From Paenibacillus rubinfantis (GTDB lineage: Bacteria > Bacillota > Bacilli > Paenibacillales > Paenibacillaceae): a DNA stretch of 64,000 nt. A program made the position numbers and the translations under genes. Shown here piece by piece: positions 54,476 through 63,910 of the stretch. The stretch is taken from NCBI RefSeq assembly GCF_001486505.1, contig NZ_LN909063.1, positions 555,642-619,641 of the forward strand. Direction: 5' to 3'. Each line of letters opens with the position of its first letter. Position 1 is the first letter of the stretch. A model generated the notes under the pieces. The model had not been told where the DNA came from. It worked only from the letters and a program-made list of their open reading frames with translations, and searched no databases.

Positions 54476-57400
54476 ATGAAAAAGAGAGCATCCGCAGTTA
54501 TAGCTATCTTACTGGCGGCAAATTTATTCGGTGGTGCTTTAGCAGGAGCGGCTTCCGGCGTGACAGCATCTTTTACGAATCTATCTTCAAAGACGGCGGT
54601 GGCTGCTTCGAGTATGCTGGGAGGAGCAGTGAAGGTTAGCCCGGGGGACGGCGACCGAGGAGTCGTTATTAATACTTCTATTAAAATAGAATTTGAAAAA
54701 AGGGTGACATTCACTTCCCAAGACATCGCAATTACGGACATGAGTTCCGATACGCTATATGGTGAAATTCAATTGCGTCCAGCCTCGGGAGTGAATCAGG
54801 ATTACCACGAGTTGAATTTGACGCTACCTACTCTAGCATATGGCAAGGAATATAAGATCTCAATTCCGGCAGGAACGTTTATCGAAGTAGATGGGAATAA
54901 TCCGCTTCCTATTATGGAATGGACGTTCACGACTGTATCCTCAGGTAATATCGCTCCAACGGCTACGGCATTTACACCGAATAATGCAAACGTAACGTTG
55001 GCTGCAGGAAACCTGCTTACCTTGAGTGCCACGTTCAGTGAACCGATTGAAGCCAGCAGCGGGAGAATTCTGATCAATCGGGTTTCTGACAATAAGACAA
55101 TCGAAACAATTGCGGCTACTTCGGTTAGTTACCCAGACCCGGCAGATCGAACGAAAATCCAATTTACAGCAACGAAACTATCGGGCGGCGAACGGTATTA
55201 TGTACTTATCGAAAATACGGCATTTCGCGATGCGGATTGGACACCTTATGCCGGGATTAGCAATGCGAATCAATGGACGTTTACTGTAAAAGGTTCGCCG
55301 GTTACGGTGACGCAATATACACCTACGGGTTCGGGGGTAAATCCGCAAGCCGCATTGCAAATTAATTATAGCCGGAATGTGTATCCGGTCAGTGGGAATA
55401 TTACGCTCAAAACCGGATCAACGACTCAACGAACCATTAGCGTTACTTCTCCTGAAGTAACAGGTGGCGATTCTCGAACCATCGTTATTCAACCAGCAAC
55501 TGCATTAAGTATGAATACCACATACACTGTTGAGGTACCCGCAGGGGTGTTCGTGGATAGTGACAACAATCCTGCTCCAGCTGCAAACTGGACATTTACA
55601 ACAGGAACCACGACGTCGACGACATTGGCCGTTAGTTCATTGTCACCGGCCGATCGCAGCACAAATCATCCAGTAGCAGGTAATTTGATTGTGACATTTA
55701 ACCGGAGTATCGCACTGAATAATGCGTCCGGGATTAGCTTGTACAAGCAAGGAACTGCGACTTCTGTACCTGCAACCGTACAGGTGAACCCTTCGAACAA
55801 TCGTCAGTTGATTATTGATCCGACGAGTAATTTACAGGAAGGATCCACCTATTACGTGAACATTGCTCCCGGGGCTGTCTTGGATTTAGCAGCAGGCGGT
55901 ACTTCCTTCGGGGGATTGACCGGATCGAGCAGTTGGACCTTTGAGACGGTCAGTGCAGATAATACTGCGCCGACCCTGCAAAGTGCGACCATGTACAGTA
56001 ACTCGGTCATTCAACTCCTGTACAATGAATCCCTGGACTCTTCGATTAGCTTGTTGACTTCCAGCTTCTCCGTAACCGTAAACGGAGAGACGCGCCGACT
56101 AAGCAACGCGTACGTCTCCGACAACAGCGCCTATGTAACCCTGGAAACCGGCGTAGCCGTCGGACAGAAGGTGACCATCGCCTACACCGGAAACAGCGTC
56201 AGACCGATCCGAGATTTGGCAGGGAATGCGGTCGCTTCCTTTTCCAGCCGGGAAGTGACGAACGGGGTCGATTCGGTTCTGCCAAAACCTAAGGACGGTT
56301 ATGTCTCTGGAAGCACGCTCGTCTTGATTTTTAGCGATACGTTGAAGAGCGTATCGAGTTACGCTTATCAACAATTTTCAGTAACGGCCGATGGTTACTC
56401 CAAGGGTATTAATAGCATTTCTCAAAGCGGGACGACAGTAACCCTGTATCTTTCCAGTTCCGTATCCAATGGAGAAATCGTGAAAGTCTCCTACTCACCA
56501 GAGTCTTATCCGCTGGAGGACTACCGGGGACAGAGCATTCCGGGTTTTTCCGATTATTTCGTAAGGAACTACAATGATACCCGTCCTCCCGAATTTGCGG
56601 GGGTGGAGGGTTCAGGGAATAAGCTCGTACTGACCTATAACGAAGCATTGCGAACGACGAGCGTTCCGCTGAAAAGTCAATTTTCGGTACTTGTGAACAA
56701 CTCGCCGGTATATGTGACGAATGTAGAAATCGTAGGGAGTCAGGTCTACTTGACGCTGGCCTCCTCATTTACTCAAACGCAAGCCGTGACGCTCTCTTAT
56801 GTGTCTGGAGTAGGTGGCATTGCCGATTTGAATGGAAACTTGGCGGGATATATCAATCTGCAGCCGGTAACCTATAGTACCATTACGGAAGGCATTCGTT
56901 CCGCCATTGTGCGCGGTGACACCCTTACGGTGACGTATAATACATCACTCATGGCGTTGAGTTATATTCCGGTTAATCAGTTCTATGTTACGGTCGATCA
57001 AACGAATCGTGGCCTACAAAGTGCTTCGATCAGCGGAGATACCTTGACGTTGAAGCTGACTTCGGCGGTTACGCCAACCCAAACCGTCAAGCTATCTTAT
57101 ATGACAGGTGCAGCGCCTTTATATGACTATCTAGGGAACATCCTAAAGAGCTATAGCGATATGCCTGTTCAAAACTTAACGGGAACGGGGACCGGCACTC
57201 CAGGAACCGGGGGAGTAAATGGACAGCCTTCCTATCTTACGGCGTTGGCAGCAGCCGATTATGGAAAGGCCGGGTTCATCCTGGGAACAGGTGCAGCTCA
57301 GGTCTCCGGAGGTAGCACACAAAATGGCCAAATCGTGAACAAATACACTCTGGATAATGGGAAATTGCAAGAGTCGTTCAAATATCTGGCCAATAACAAC

Positions 57401-58516
57401 GTCAATAGCCGTATGCTGGTATTTGAAGTGCCGTCCAGCGAGAAAGCGGCGCTCGTCGCGGCACCGATGGCCGGATTCATGGATTTGTACAATAGCGGAA
57501 AGACGGGTTCCTTTGCCGTAAAATATGGAAACGTGCTCTATGAAGTGCCTGTAGAGAAAATCCCGTATGCTGAGCTTTCTCGCTCGCTAATGGCGGATAC
57601 GCTGAATTCCGTTAACCTGCTGGTCGAGTTGGAGACCGTTTCACGGAATCAGTTGCCTTCGGCAGGCGCTACAGGTAGCGTGACCATAACCCCTTTGGCC
57701 GACCCGGTTCAGGTTAGCGTGTCAGCCTTTAACACCTCGTCTCCACAAAACGATGTGGATGTCTCCCATAAGGGTCAGATTCACTATCGTTTATCGGGAC
57801 AGGCATCGGTAGCGGACCAAGCCTCCTTAGTTCAGTACGATGTGAGCAACCGGACATTGGCGCATTTGCCTTCCAGCACGACCGGCAGCGGCGGGATGCT
57901 TTTGTTTGAAGGAACGACCTCCGGCAATGCCTTGATTGGTCCGGTCATCGGTTACAGCTATTTCACGGATACAACTAAGCATTGGGCTAAAAACGACATT
58001 GCTGAGCTGACTAATAAACTCATTGTTGGTCCGAGATCATCAGGCTCCAACTTCGAACCCGAAAAAAACATCACCCGCGCGGAGTTCGCGGTGTTTATTG
58101 CAAAGGGGCTGGGGCTGGCCGGTGATGAGACGAATGCTCGCCGCTTCCCGGACGTGTCGTCGGGAACGACGGCGGCGTACATCGGAGCGGCGGCGAAAGC
58201 CGGGATCATCAACGGCAACGCCGACGGTACGTTTAAGCCGAACAGCAACATCACGCGGGAGCAGATGGCGCTGATGATGGTGCGGGCGATGGAATACGCC
58301 GGCTACGATACGTCGATGAACGGTGCGAGCACCGCAACGTTAACAAAGTTTAAGGACGCAGCCAAGATCCAGTCTAAGGACACGGTAGCCAAAGCCGTGA
58401 AGGAAGGGATCATCCAGGGCGTGTCGACGAATACGTTCCAGCCGCAAGGCAACGCGACGCGCGCGCAAGCGGCGGTCATGCTGAAACGGGTACTGGATAA
58501 ACTGAACTACATTTAA
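54476..58516 (+). CDS. large SLH surface protein with Big_5 and SwmB-like repeats
   Basis: A 1346-residue exported protein. After a signal peptide (ASAVIAILLAANLFGGALAG) come about four Ig-like Big_5 repeats (VSPGDGDRGVVINTSIKIEF, then units ending MEWTFTT, NQWTFTV, ANWTFTT and SSWTFET). Next are four or five SwmB-type repeats of about 100 residues (VIQLLYNESLD, LVLTYNEALRTTSVPLKS, LTVTYNTSLM, each with SVTVNG- and VTLSY-like strands). A Thr/Gly linker, a further domain (about 930-1160) and three SLH domains finish the protein (YFTDTTKHWAKNDIAELT, FPDVSSGTTAAYIGAAAKA, FKDAAKIQSKDTVAKAV). The SLH part (58080-58300) is abruptly GC-rich. Confidence 0.88.
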   Translation: MKKRASAVIAILLAANLFGGALAGAASGVTASFTNLSSKTAVAASSMLGGAVKVSPGDGDRGVVINTSIKIEFEKRVTFTSQDIAITDMSSDTLYGEIQLRPASGVNQDYHELNLTLPTLAYGKEYKISIPAGTFIEVDGNNPLPIMEWTFTTVSSGNIAPTATAFTPNNANVTLAAGNLLTLSATFSEPIEASSGRILINRVSDNKTIETIAATSVSYPDPADRTKIQFTATKLSGGERYYVLIENTAFRDADWTPYAGISNANQWTFTVKGSPVTVTQYTPTGSGVNPQAALQINYSRNVYPVSGNITLKTGSTTQRTISVTSPEVTGGDSRTIVIQPATALSMNTTYTVEVPAGVFVDSDNNPAPAANWTFTTGTTTSTTLAVSSLSPADRSTNHPVAGNLIVTFNRSIALNNASGISLYKQGTATSVPATVQVNPSNNRQLIIDPTSNLQEGSTYYVNIAPGAVLDLAAGGTSFGGLTGSSSWTFETVSADNTAPTLQSATMYSNSVIQLLYNESLDSSISLLTSSFSVTVNGETRRLSNAYVSDNSAYVTLETGVAVGQKVTIAYTGNSVRPIRDLAGNAVASFSSREVTNGVDSVLPKPKDGYVSGSTLVLIFSDTLKSVSSYAYQQFSVTADGYSKGINSISQSGTTVTLYLSSSVSNGEIVKVSYSPESYPLEDYRGQSIPGFSDYFVRNYNDTRPPEFAGVEGSGNKLVLTYNEALRTTSVPLKSQFSVLVNNSPVYVTNVEIVGSQVYLTLASSFTQTQAVTLSYVSGVGGIADLNGNLAGYINLQPVTYSTITEGIRSAIVRGDTLTVTYNTSLMALSYIPVNQFYVTVDQTNRGLQSASISGDTLTLKLTSAVTPTQTVKLSYMTGAAPLYDYLGNILKSYSDMPVQNLTGTGTGTPGTGGVNGQPSYLTALAAADYGKAGFILGTGAAQVSGGSTQNGQIVNKYTLDNGKLQESFKYLANNNVNSRMLVFEVPSSEKAALVAAPMAGFMDLYNSGKTGSFAVKYGNVLYEVPVEKIPYAELSRSLMADTLNSVNLLVELETVSRNQLPSAGATGSVTITPLADPVQVSVSAFNTSSPQNDVDVSHKGQIHYRLSGQASVADQASLVQYDVSNRTLAHLPSSTTGSGGMLLFEGTTSGNALIGPVIGYSYFTDTTKHWAKNDIAELTNKLIVGPRSSGSNFEPEKNITRAEFAVFIAKGLGLAGDETNARRFPDVSSGTTAAYIGAAAKAGIINGNADGTFKPNSNITREQMALMMVRAMEYAGYDTSMNGASTATLTKFKDAAKIQSKDTVAKAVKEGIIQGVSTNTFQPQGNATRAQAAVMLKRVLDKLNYI

Positions 58517-58694
58517 TCATCCACAACTTTTCCCGGCACTGGGGGGTGAACCTTGGTGTCGGGATTCTTTTTGCCCACAAGTTATCCACGAAATTCACAT
58601 TATCCACAAGCGTCGAGCCCATTGATTGGGACTTGCAAAAAAAAGTTATCCCAGTTTTCCACAAGTTTTATCCCCAATATCCACATTACCCACA
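58517..58694 (+). promoter_or_regulatory. cluster of nine DnaA-box-like 9-mers
   Basis: Nine near-matches to TTATCCACA, all on the + strand, start at 58517, 58571, 58582, 58600 (perfect), 58646, 58655, 58668, 58677 and 58686; the one at 58582 differs only in the last base. Several abut at 9-11 bp. They fill the gap between the SLH gene and the phosphodiester glycosidase gene. A DnaA-titrating or regulatory cluster is the natural reading; an origin is not shown. Confidence 0.65.
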
Positions 58695-58827
58695 CGCAAC
58701 ATCCTCCGAGTTTCAACGATTCAATACATTCCTTCAACAATCTTGCTATTTTTCGTAACTTTTCCGCTTCAAAGTAGTCTATTAATAAGAGGCTAGCTTT
58801 AATAGAAGCACGTTAGAAGCACAAAAG

Positions 58828-61614
58828 ATGGGAGAGTTGTCGAACAAAATGGTAGTCAGACGAGAGGATACCGGAAGACATCAAGCGGAATCGGATAGGG
58901 AAGTTGTCGCACGTCAAAACTCAAAATTGGCCCACCTGGTGGTAAAGAGCGGGAAGCGAATTGCGCTCGTCACGTTGGCGGGATTGATATGGATTCAGCC
59001 TGTGATTGGGGTAGGACCGATCGCGGGACCGGCTTTAACCGCGGCAGCGGCAGCAAGCCAAACCGTTAAGCTTGGCGAAGAGATGATCACGTCCGGGGCT
59101 AAGCTCGTCAAGTATGAGTACACCGTCACTCGATCGGGCAAGCCGGTGAAGGTGCTAACCGATGTGATTGAGGTGGATTTGACGAATCCTTACGTCCAGT
59201 TGGATGTGATGACCGGCAAAGGGGGACAAGTAACGACAAGACAAAGCGTTGAAGGTATGGCTAAGGAAACCGGTGCTGTCGCTGGCGTAAACGGCGACTT
59301 CTTTGCGACAGGCGGCCAAGGCGTGCCGATGGGAGCTGCTGTCAGCAAAGGTACCTTGGTCACCAGCCCGGCGCAGCTGCAGGGGATGTATGCCTTTGCT
59401 GTACGGAATGACGGGACCCCGCTGATCGATCGGTTTGGCTTCAACGGGACGGTTTTTGCTGAGGACGGCTCGACGTTCCCGCTCACCGGGATCAATCAGG
59501 AATCCTATATGACGGAGCCGGAGAAAGCTTACAGCCACGTGAACAACATGTTTATTTATACCAGCGCCTGGAAGGCGGAGGAGCGGCCGGCGGCCAGCTC
59601 GACAACGCCAACCGAGGTTCTGGTGCAAGGCGGCGTGATTACGCAGGTTTCCATCAAAGCGGCGATTCCGGGACCGGTGCCGGCGGATGGATTTATTTTG
59701 CGTGCGCATGGGACGGCGGCCGATTATGTGGCGACTCACTTGCAGGTGGGTCAGCGCGTGGATGCCATCTATGAGCTGCGCTCTTTGACGGACGGGCAGA
59801 TCGTGAACCCGGCGGATCTAAAAGTGATGATCGGCGGACACACGCTGCTGGTTGACCAAGGCCAAGCATCGGCGTTTACCCGTTCAACGACCTCCATTAG
59901 CGGAGGCAGCGCCGTTGCGCGGACGGCGGTGGGATATTCCAAGGACGGTAAAACGGCATATATCATTACCGCGGAGAAAAATAGCAACAGCACCGGCCTC
60001 ACTCTGAAGGAGCTGCAAGCTTTTATGACGGGGATCGGTGTCTGGAAAGGCTTGAACCTGGACGGCGGCGGCTCGACGACGATGGTAACGCGTCCGCTGG
60101 CGGAAACCTCGGCGCAGCTGACGTTTACGACGTCCAACGGGTCGGCGGGGCAACGTGCGGTGGCCAACGGGCTTGGCGTCTTTACGACGGCACCGCAAGG
60201 TACGCTGCTTGGACTTAAAGTCAGCGGCTCTTCTACGTTATTCATCGGCCAAACCTTGCCGTACAGCTTAAAAGGATACGATACGTACTACAACCCGATC
60301 GATACGAGCGGCATTCAAGCTTCCTGGCAAGCCAGCAACGGCAACGTCGTTTGGACCAACAACGGATTTAAAGGTGTGAAGGCGGGGACCGCCAAAATCA
60401 CAGCCTCCAGCGGTCAAGCAAAAACTAGCATGGACGTGAAGGTGCTGGGCGGAACCGATCTGGAAAGCTTGACGGCGGGAACAACGTTTGCACCGCTGGA
60501 AGCGGGAACCAGCGTTACGGTAGCCGTGTCCGCCAAGCTGAAGGACGGTCGCACCGTGGACGTTCCAGCCGAATCGGTCAAATGGACGTTCAGTGGGATG
60601 AAGGCCAGCGTGCAAGGAGGCGTACTGACGGTGCAATCCGTCAACAACGGTGCGAAGTTTGCGTATGCTACGCCAACCTATGACGGCTTCACCGGAACGC
60701 CGGTTGTGCTGTCGGCTTCGACGGAAACCATCTGGGAGAGCTTCGAAAATACAGCTTACCCGATCTCCTTCACCGGATTGCCGGCGGAAGCCCAAGGAAC
60801 GGTTGCTATTGTGCAAGGCACCGGCGAACACGCCAATTCCAAAGTGTTGAAGCTGGACTACGACCTGACGGGCGGAAGTGGCGGTAAGTTTGCTTATGCA
60901 CAAATCAACGGGACGACCGGCCGAGCGATTCCGGATAACGCAACAACCTTAACGGTTGATGTGTTGGGCGATGCCAGTCTGAACTGGGTACGGGCTGAGT
61001 TGTCTGACGCCGACGGTAAGCCAGTGTACATTGACCTGGCACGGCCGATGGACTTCACCGGCTGGAAGACGCTCACGGCTGATCTGACGGCTAGCAACAT
61101 CAAGTACCCGGCCAAGCTGAAGCGGCTCTACGTTGTTAACGTAGAAGAAGGTCAGGATGAACGGGCGTTGACGGGCAGCGTATCTTTTGACAACGTACGG
61201 TTTACGGCTCCCGCTGCCGGTGGCGCCAACCCGGACTTCCCAAGCGCAACTGCGGTGATGGTATTGGGTCAGAAGTCGATGACAGTTAACGGCAAGAAGC
61301 AAAACCTGGAAGTTGCGCCGTTACTCAAAGATAACACGACGTACGTGCCTATCAAATATGTGTTGGACGTGTTTGGCGGGAATGCCGCATGGAACGGTGC
61401 CGCCAAGAAAATCACGGTGACGCGCGGGGCTACGATCCTGGAACTGACGGTTGGACAGAAGGCATTTTTGCTTAACGGAGTTTCTTCCAAAGCCGATGTA
61501 TCTCCAATTATTGTGAACGGAAGGACTTTAGTCCCATTACGTTTGGTCTCTGAACAGCTTGGAATTGGCGTAAATTGGGAGAAGAAAACCAAATCCATTA
61601 CCCTCGAATCATGA
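58828..61614 (+). CDS. exported phosphodiester glycosidase (NAGPA/DUF2233) with copper-amine-oxidase-like C-terminal domain
   Basis: A 928-residue surface protein. A long positively charged N-region precedes the membrane segment (IALVTLAGLIWIQPVIGVG). The NAGPA domain covers about residues 85-460, with AGVNGDFFATGGQG, KGLNLDGGGSTTMVTRPL and QRAVANGLGVFTT. An Ig-like region (about 465-620) and a carbohydrate-binding-like beta domain (630-800) follow. The last 120 residues are a Cu-amine-oxidase N-domain-type repeat pair (VNGKKQNLEVAPLLKDNTTY and VNGRTLVPLRLVSEQLGIGV), which probably holds the wall. NAGPA enzymes remove GlcNAc or glycerol-type phosphodiesters, so wall-polymer turnover is plausible. 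The start is uncertain: the ATG at 58849 has GGGAGAG 12 nt upstream. Confidence 0.85.
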   Translation: MGELSNKMVVRREDTGRHQAESDREVVARQNSKLAHLVVKSGKRIALVTLAGLIWIQPVIGVGPIAGPALTAAAAASQTVKLGEEMITSGAKLVKYEYTVTRSGKPVKVLTDVIEVDLTNPYVQLDVMTGKGGQVTTRQSVEGMAKETGAVAGVNGDFFATGGQGVPMGAAVSKGTLVTSPAQLQGMYAFAVRNDGTPLIDRFGFNGTVFAEDGSTFPLTGINQESYMTEPEKAYSHVNNMFIYTSAWKAEERPAASSTTPTEVLVQGGVITQVSIKAAIPGPVPADGFILRAHGTAADYVATHLQVGQRVDAIYELRSLTDGQIVNPADLKVMIGGHTLLVDQGQASAFTRSTTSISGGSAVARTAVGYSKDGKTAYIITAEKNSNSTGLTLKELQAFMTGIGVWKGLNLDGGGSTTMVTRPLAETSAQLTFTTSNGSAGQRAVANGLGVFTTAPQGTLLGLKVSGSSTLFIGQTLPYSLKGYDTYYNPIDTSGIQASWQASNGNVVWTNNGFKGVKAGTAKITASSGQAKTSMDVKVLGGTDLESLTAGTTFAPLEAGTSVTVAVSAKLKDGRTVDVPAESVKWTFSGMKASVQGGVLTVQSVNNGAKFAYATPTYDGFTGTPVVLSASTETIWESFENTAYPISFTGLPAEAQGTVAIVQGTGEHANSKVLKLDYDLTGGSGGKFAYAQINGTTGRAIPDNATTLTVDVLGDASLNWVRAELSDADGKPVYIDLARPMDFTGWKTLTADLTASNIKYPAKLKRLYVVNVEEGQDERALTGSVSFDNVRFTAPAAGGANPDFPSATAVMVLGQKSMTVNGKKQNLEVAPLLKDNTTYVPIKYVLDVFGGNAAWNGAAKKITVTRGATILELTVGQKAFLLNGVSSKADVSPIIVNGRTLVPLRLVSEQLGIGVNWEKKTKSITLES

Positions 61615-61661
61615 TATGATTAGTCTGGGACTATACGGACTAAGAAACGGAGAAGGATTGC

Positions 61662-62834
61662 GTGGATTTTCAAGCGGATGCCATAGATCGCGTTATTAAT
61701 AATGCTGTAAGCGTATTGGAAAATAGCAAGCTGCAGATTCTTGAGATCCTAGATTCGGCCCGCAATGAGCTGAAGACGCTTAGTAATGAACTGCAGAATG
61801 TCATGAAGGAAACGGCGGAAACGGTGGAGAAGGTCGACCAGCTCGAGGTAAACTACCGGAAATCCCGCATCCGGCTGACGGAAGTCAGCCGGGACTTCGT
61901 GCGTTATACCGAAGAAGACATCAAACAAGCCTATGAAAAAGCAACCCAACTCCAGCTCGACCTGCTCATTTATCGCGAGAAAGAGATGTATCTGAAGGCC
62001 CGCCGGGACGAGCTGCAGAAGCGCGCTCGCAATGTGGAGAAGTCGGTGGAGCGTGCCGAAACGATCAGCTCGCAGATGAGCGTCGTGTTGGAGTATTTTT
62101 CCGGTGAATTAGGACAAGTGACCCGAATTTTGGAGTCGGCGAAGAATCGTCAGCTGATCGGATTAAAGATTATTTTGGCCCAGGAAGAGGAACGAAAGCG
62201 CATTTCCCGGGAGATTCACGATGGTCCTGCCCAGCTGCTGGCGAATCTAGTGCTAAGGACGGAAATTGTAGAAAGAATGCTTGCTAAGCAGGAATTTAAG
62301 CTAGTGCAGGACGAAATAGTAGATTTAAAAGCGCAGGTTCGCTCGAGTTTGGAAGAGATGCGGAAGGTCATTTTCAATCTGCGTCCGATGGCGTTGGATG
62401 ATCTCGGGTTGATTCCGACACTGCGCAAGTATGTGCATGACTATGAAGAGAAAACGAAAATCAGGGCAACCTTCGAAACCCGGGGCAAGGAGCACCGAAT
62501 GTCCTCTCCGATGGAGGCGGCGATTTTCCGACTGGTCCAAGAAGCGCTGACGAATGCGGCGAAGCATGCTTTTCCGACTTATGTCGGCGTGGAAATTACG
62601 TACCAGGCGCAAATGATCCGCATTGTGGTGACGGACAACGGGCTGGGCTTCAAGGTGGAGCAATTAGAGCAGAAAACGAAAGAGCATACGCACTTTGGCT
62701 TGATTGGCATGCGGGAGAGAGTGGAGCTCCTCGAAGGTCGGATGGAAATCGAATCGGCGGCCAACTTGGGCACAAAAATCATCATTCATATCCCAACCAA
62801 CTCAGATAAGAGAAAGGAGTACCAGGATGGATAG
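61662..62834 (+). CDS. degS: DegS, cytoplasmic sensor histidine kinase
   Basis: A 390-residue kinase without membrane helices. Residues 1-160 form a coiled-coil sensor domain. The HisKA_3 phosphoacceptor is His186 in ERKRISREIHDGPAQLLANL; the HATPase includes EALTNAAKHAF, VTDNGLGF and FGLIGMRERVELLEG. It starts with GTG. DegS phosphorylates DegU and controls competence, motility and exoenzymes. The end overlaps the degU start by 8 nt. Confidence 0.95.
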   Translation: MDFQADAIDRVINNAVSVLENSKLQILEILDSARNELKTLSNELQNVMKETAETVEKVDQLEVNYRKSRIRLTEVSRDFVRYTEEDIKQAYEKATQLQLDLLIYREKEMYLKARRDELQKRARNVEKSVERAETISSQMSVVLEYFSGELGQVTRILESAKNRQLIGLKIILAQEEERKRISREIHDGPAQLLANLVLRTEIVERMLAKQEFKLVQDEIVDLKAQVRSSLEEMRKVIFNLRPMALDDLGLIPTLRKYVHDYEEKTKIRATFETRGKEHRMSSPMEAAIFRLVQEALTNAAKHAFPTYVGVEITYQAQMIRIVVTDNGLGFKVEQLEQKTKEHTHFGLIGMRERVELLEGRMEIESAANLGTKIIIHIPTNSDKRKEYQDG

Positions 62835-63555
62835 TCTTACTAGCGGAACCAGACAAGTGATTAAAGTTCTCTTGGCGGATGATCATCAGTTATTTCGTGA
62901 GGGTCTGAAGCGGATTTTGAATATGGAGGAAGATATCGAGGTCGTTGGCGAATGCGGGGACGGCACCCAGGTGCTGGAAAGCTGCTTGCAGCTTCATCCG
63001 GAAATCGTACTGATGGATATCAACATGCCACTGCTTAACGGTGTGGACGCTACGGCGGAGCTACGCGAGGCGTTGCCTGATGTAAAGGTCATTATCTTAT
63101 CGATTCATGATGATGAAAGTTATGTTTTTGAGACGCTGCGCAAAGGTGCTACGGGTTATCTGCTGAAGGATATGGAAGCGGAATCCCTGATCAACGCGAT
63201 CCGGACGGTCGCCGAGGGGAATGCGTTCATTCATCCGAAGGTAACGGGCAAATTGATCCAGCAGCTGCGCCGCATGGAATACCTGAGCGAGACCGGAGCG
63301 ATTGCCGAGGATACCGCGATCCGCGAAGCGGGCGTGAAATTCGTAGCTGGCGACGATAATCCGTTGACCCGCCGTGAAGCTGAGGTGCTTCGTTTGATGG
63401 CGGAAGGCCGCAGCAACAAGATGATCGGTGAGCATTTGTTTATTAGTGAGAAGACGGTGAAGAACCATGTCAGCAGTATTTTGCAAAAAATGGACGTGGA
63501 CGACCGGACCCAAGCGGTTATTAATGCGATTAAGTTTGGCTGGGTGACCCTGTAA
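62827..63555 (+). CDS. degU: DegU, NarL/LuxR-family response regulator
   Basis: A 242-residue regulator. The receiver domain has acidic residues Asp18-Asp19 and the phosphoacceptor Asp64 in VLMDINMPLLNG. The LuxR helix-turn-helix is in LTRREAEVLRLMAEGRSNKM and IGEHLFISEKTVKNHVSSIL. The ATG at 62827 follows AAAGGAG inside the degS end. DegU may control the motility and surface genes in the window, though no site can be assigned by eye. Confidence 0.96.
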   Translation: MDSLTSGTRQVIKVLLADDHQLFREGLKRILNMEEDIEVVGECGDGTQVLESCLQLHPEIVLMDINMPLLNGVDATAELREALPDVKVIILSIHDDESYVFETLRKGATGYLLKDMEAESLINAIRTVAEGNAFIHPKVTGKLIQQLRRMEYLSETGAIAEDTAIREAGVKFVAGDDNPLTRREAEVLRLMAEGRSNKMIGEHLFISEKTVKNHVSSILQKMDVDDRTQAVINAIKFGWVTL

Positions 63556-63637
63556 GATAGCGATCTCGGATACTTTTGTGGATAACGTCCCGCGACCGTA
63601 ATTGGAGTGCTTCGCGGGATGAGGGGGAGAGAGTTTT

Positions 63638-63910
63638 TTGCTGTCTGGGATTACCATTTTATTCATGATCTTGAAAAGAGAGGCGGGTGCCCCGCTGGCG
63701 TATCCTTCGCCCGTCCCTGATAATGGCACCAGCCAAATACATAGTTGGCGAATCCCGACTTACGTGTCGATGTGCTTTGCAACGCGGCTCCTTCCGTGCG
63801 AGCCCAGTAACCGACCTTTACGCGGCGGCATATATTGTCGCTATAAGGGAGGGTTCAAGAAGATCTACTTCGGGATCGAAAAGTCAGGTTTGGAGCACCA
63901 AGAAGGTTGA
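63638..63910 (+). CDS. possible small protein after degU
   Basis: A 90-residue frame starting at TTG, after GAGGGGGAGAGAG. The beginning (LSGITILFMILKREAGAPLA) is gene-like with a hydrophobic start. The later part is Arg/Cys-rich and runs into the downstream repeat, and another frame looks equally open, so a frameshifted or shortened gene is possible. A TCCCGCG/CGCGGGA hairpin (about 63588-63619) lies upstream. Confidence 0.3.
   Translation: MLSGITILFMILKREAGAPLAYPSPVPDNGTSQIHSWRIPTYVSMCFATRLLPCEPSNRPLRGGIYCRYKGGFKKIYFGIEKSGLEHQEG

Noticed and set aside
58517..58827. Chromosomal origin of replication
   Set aside because: DnaA-like boxes are present, but dnaA/dnaN, rpmH or gyrase genes are not nearby, and I see no clear AT-rich unwinding element next to the boxes.
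63577..63585. Single perfect DnaA box (minus strand) after degU
   Set aside because: One isolated 9-mer can occur by chance; there are no further boxes near it, unlike the 58.5-kb cluster.
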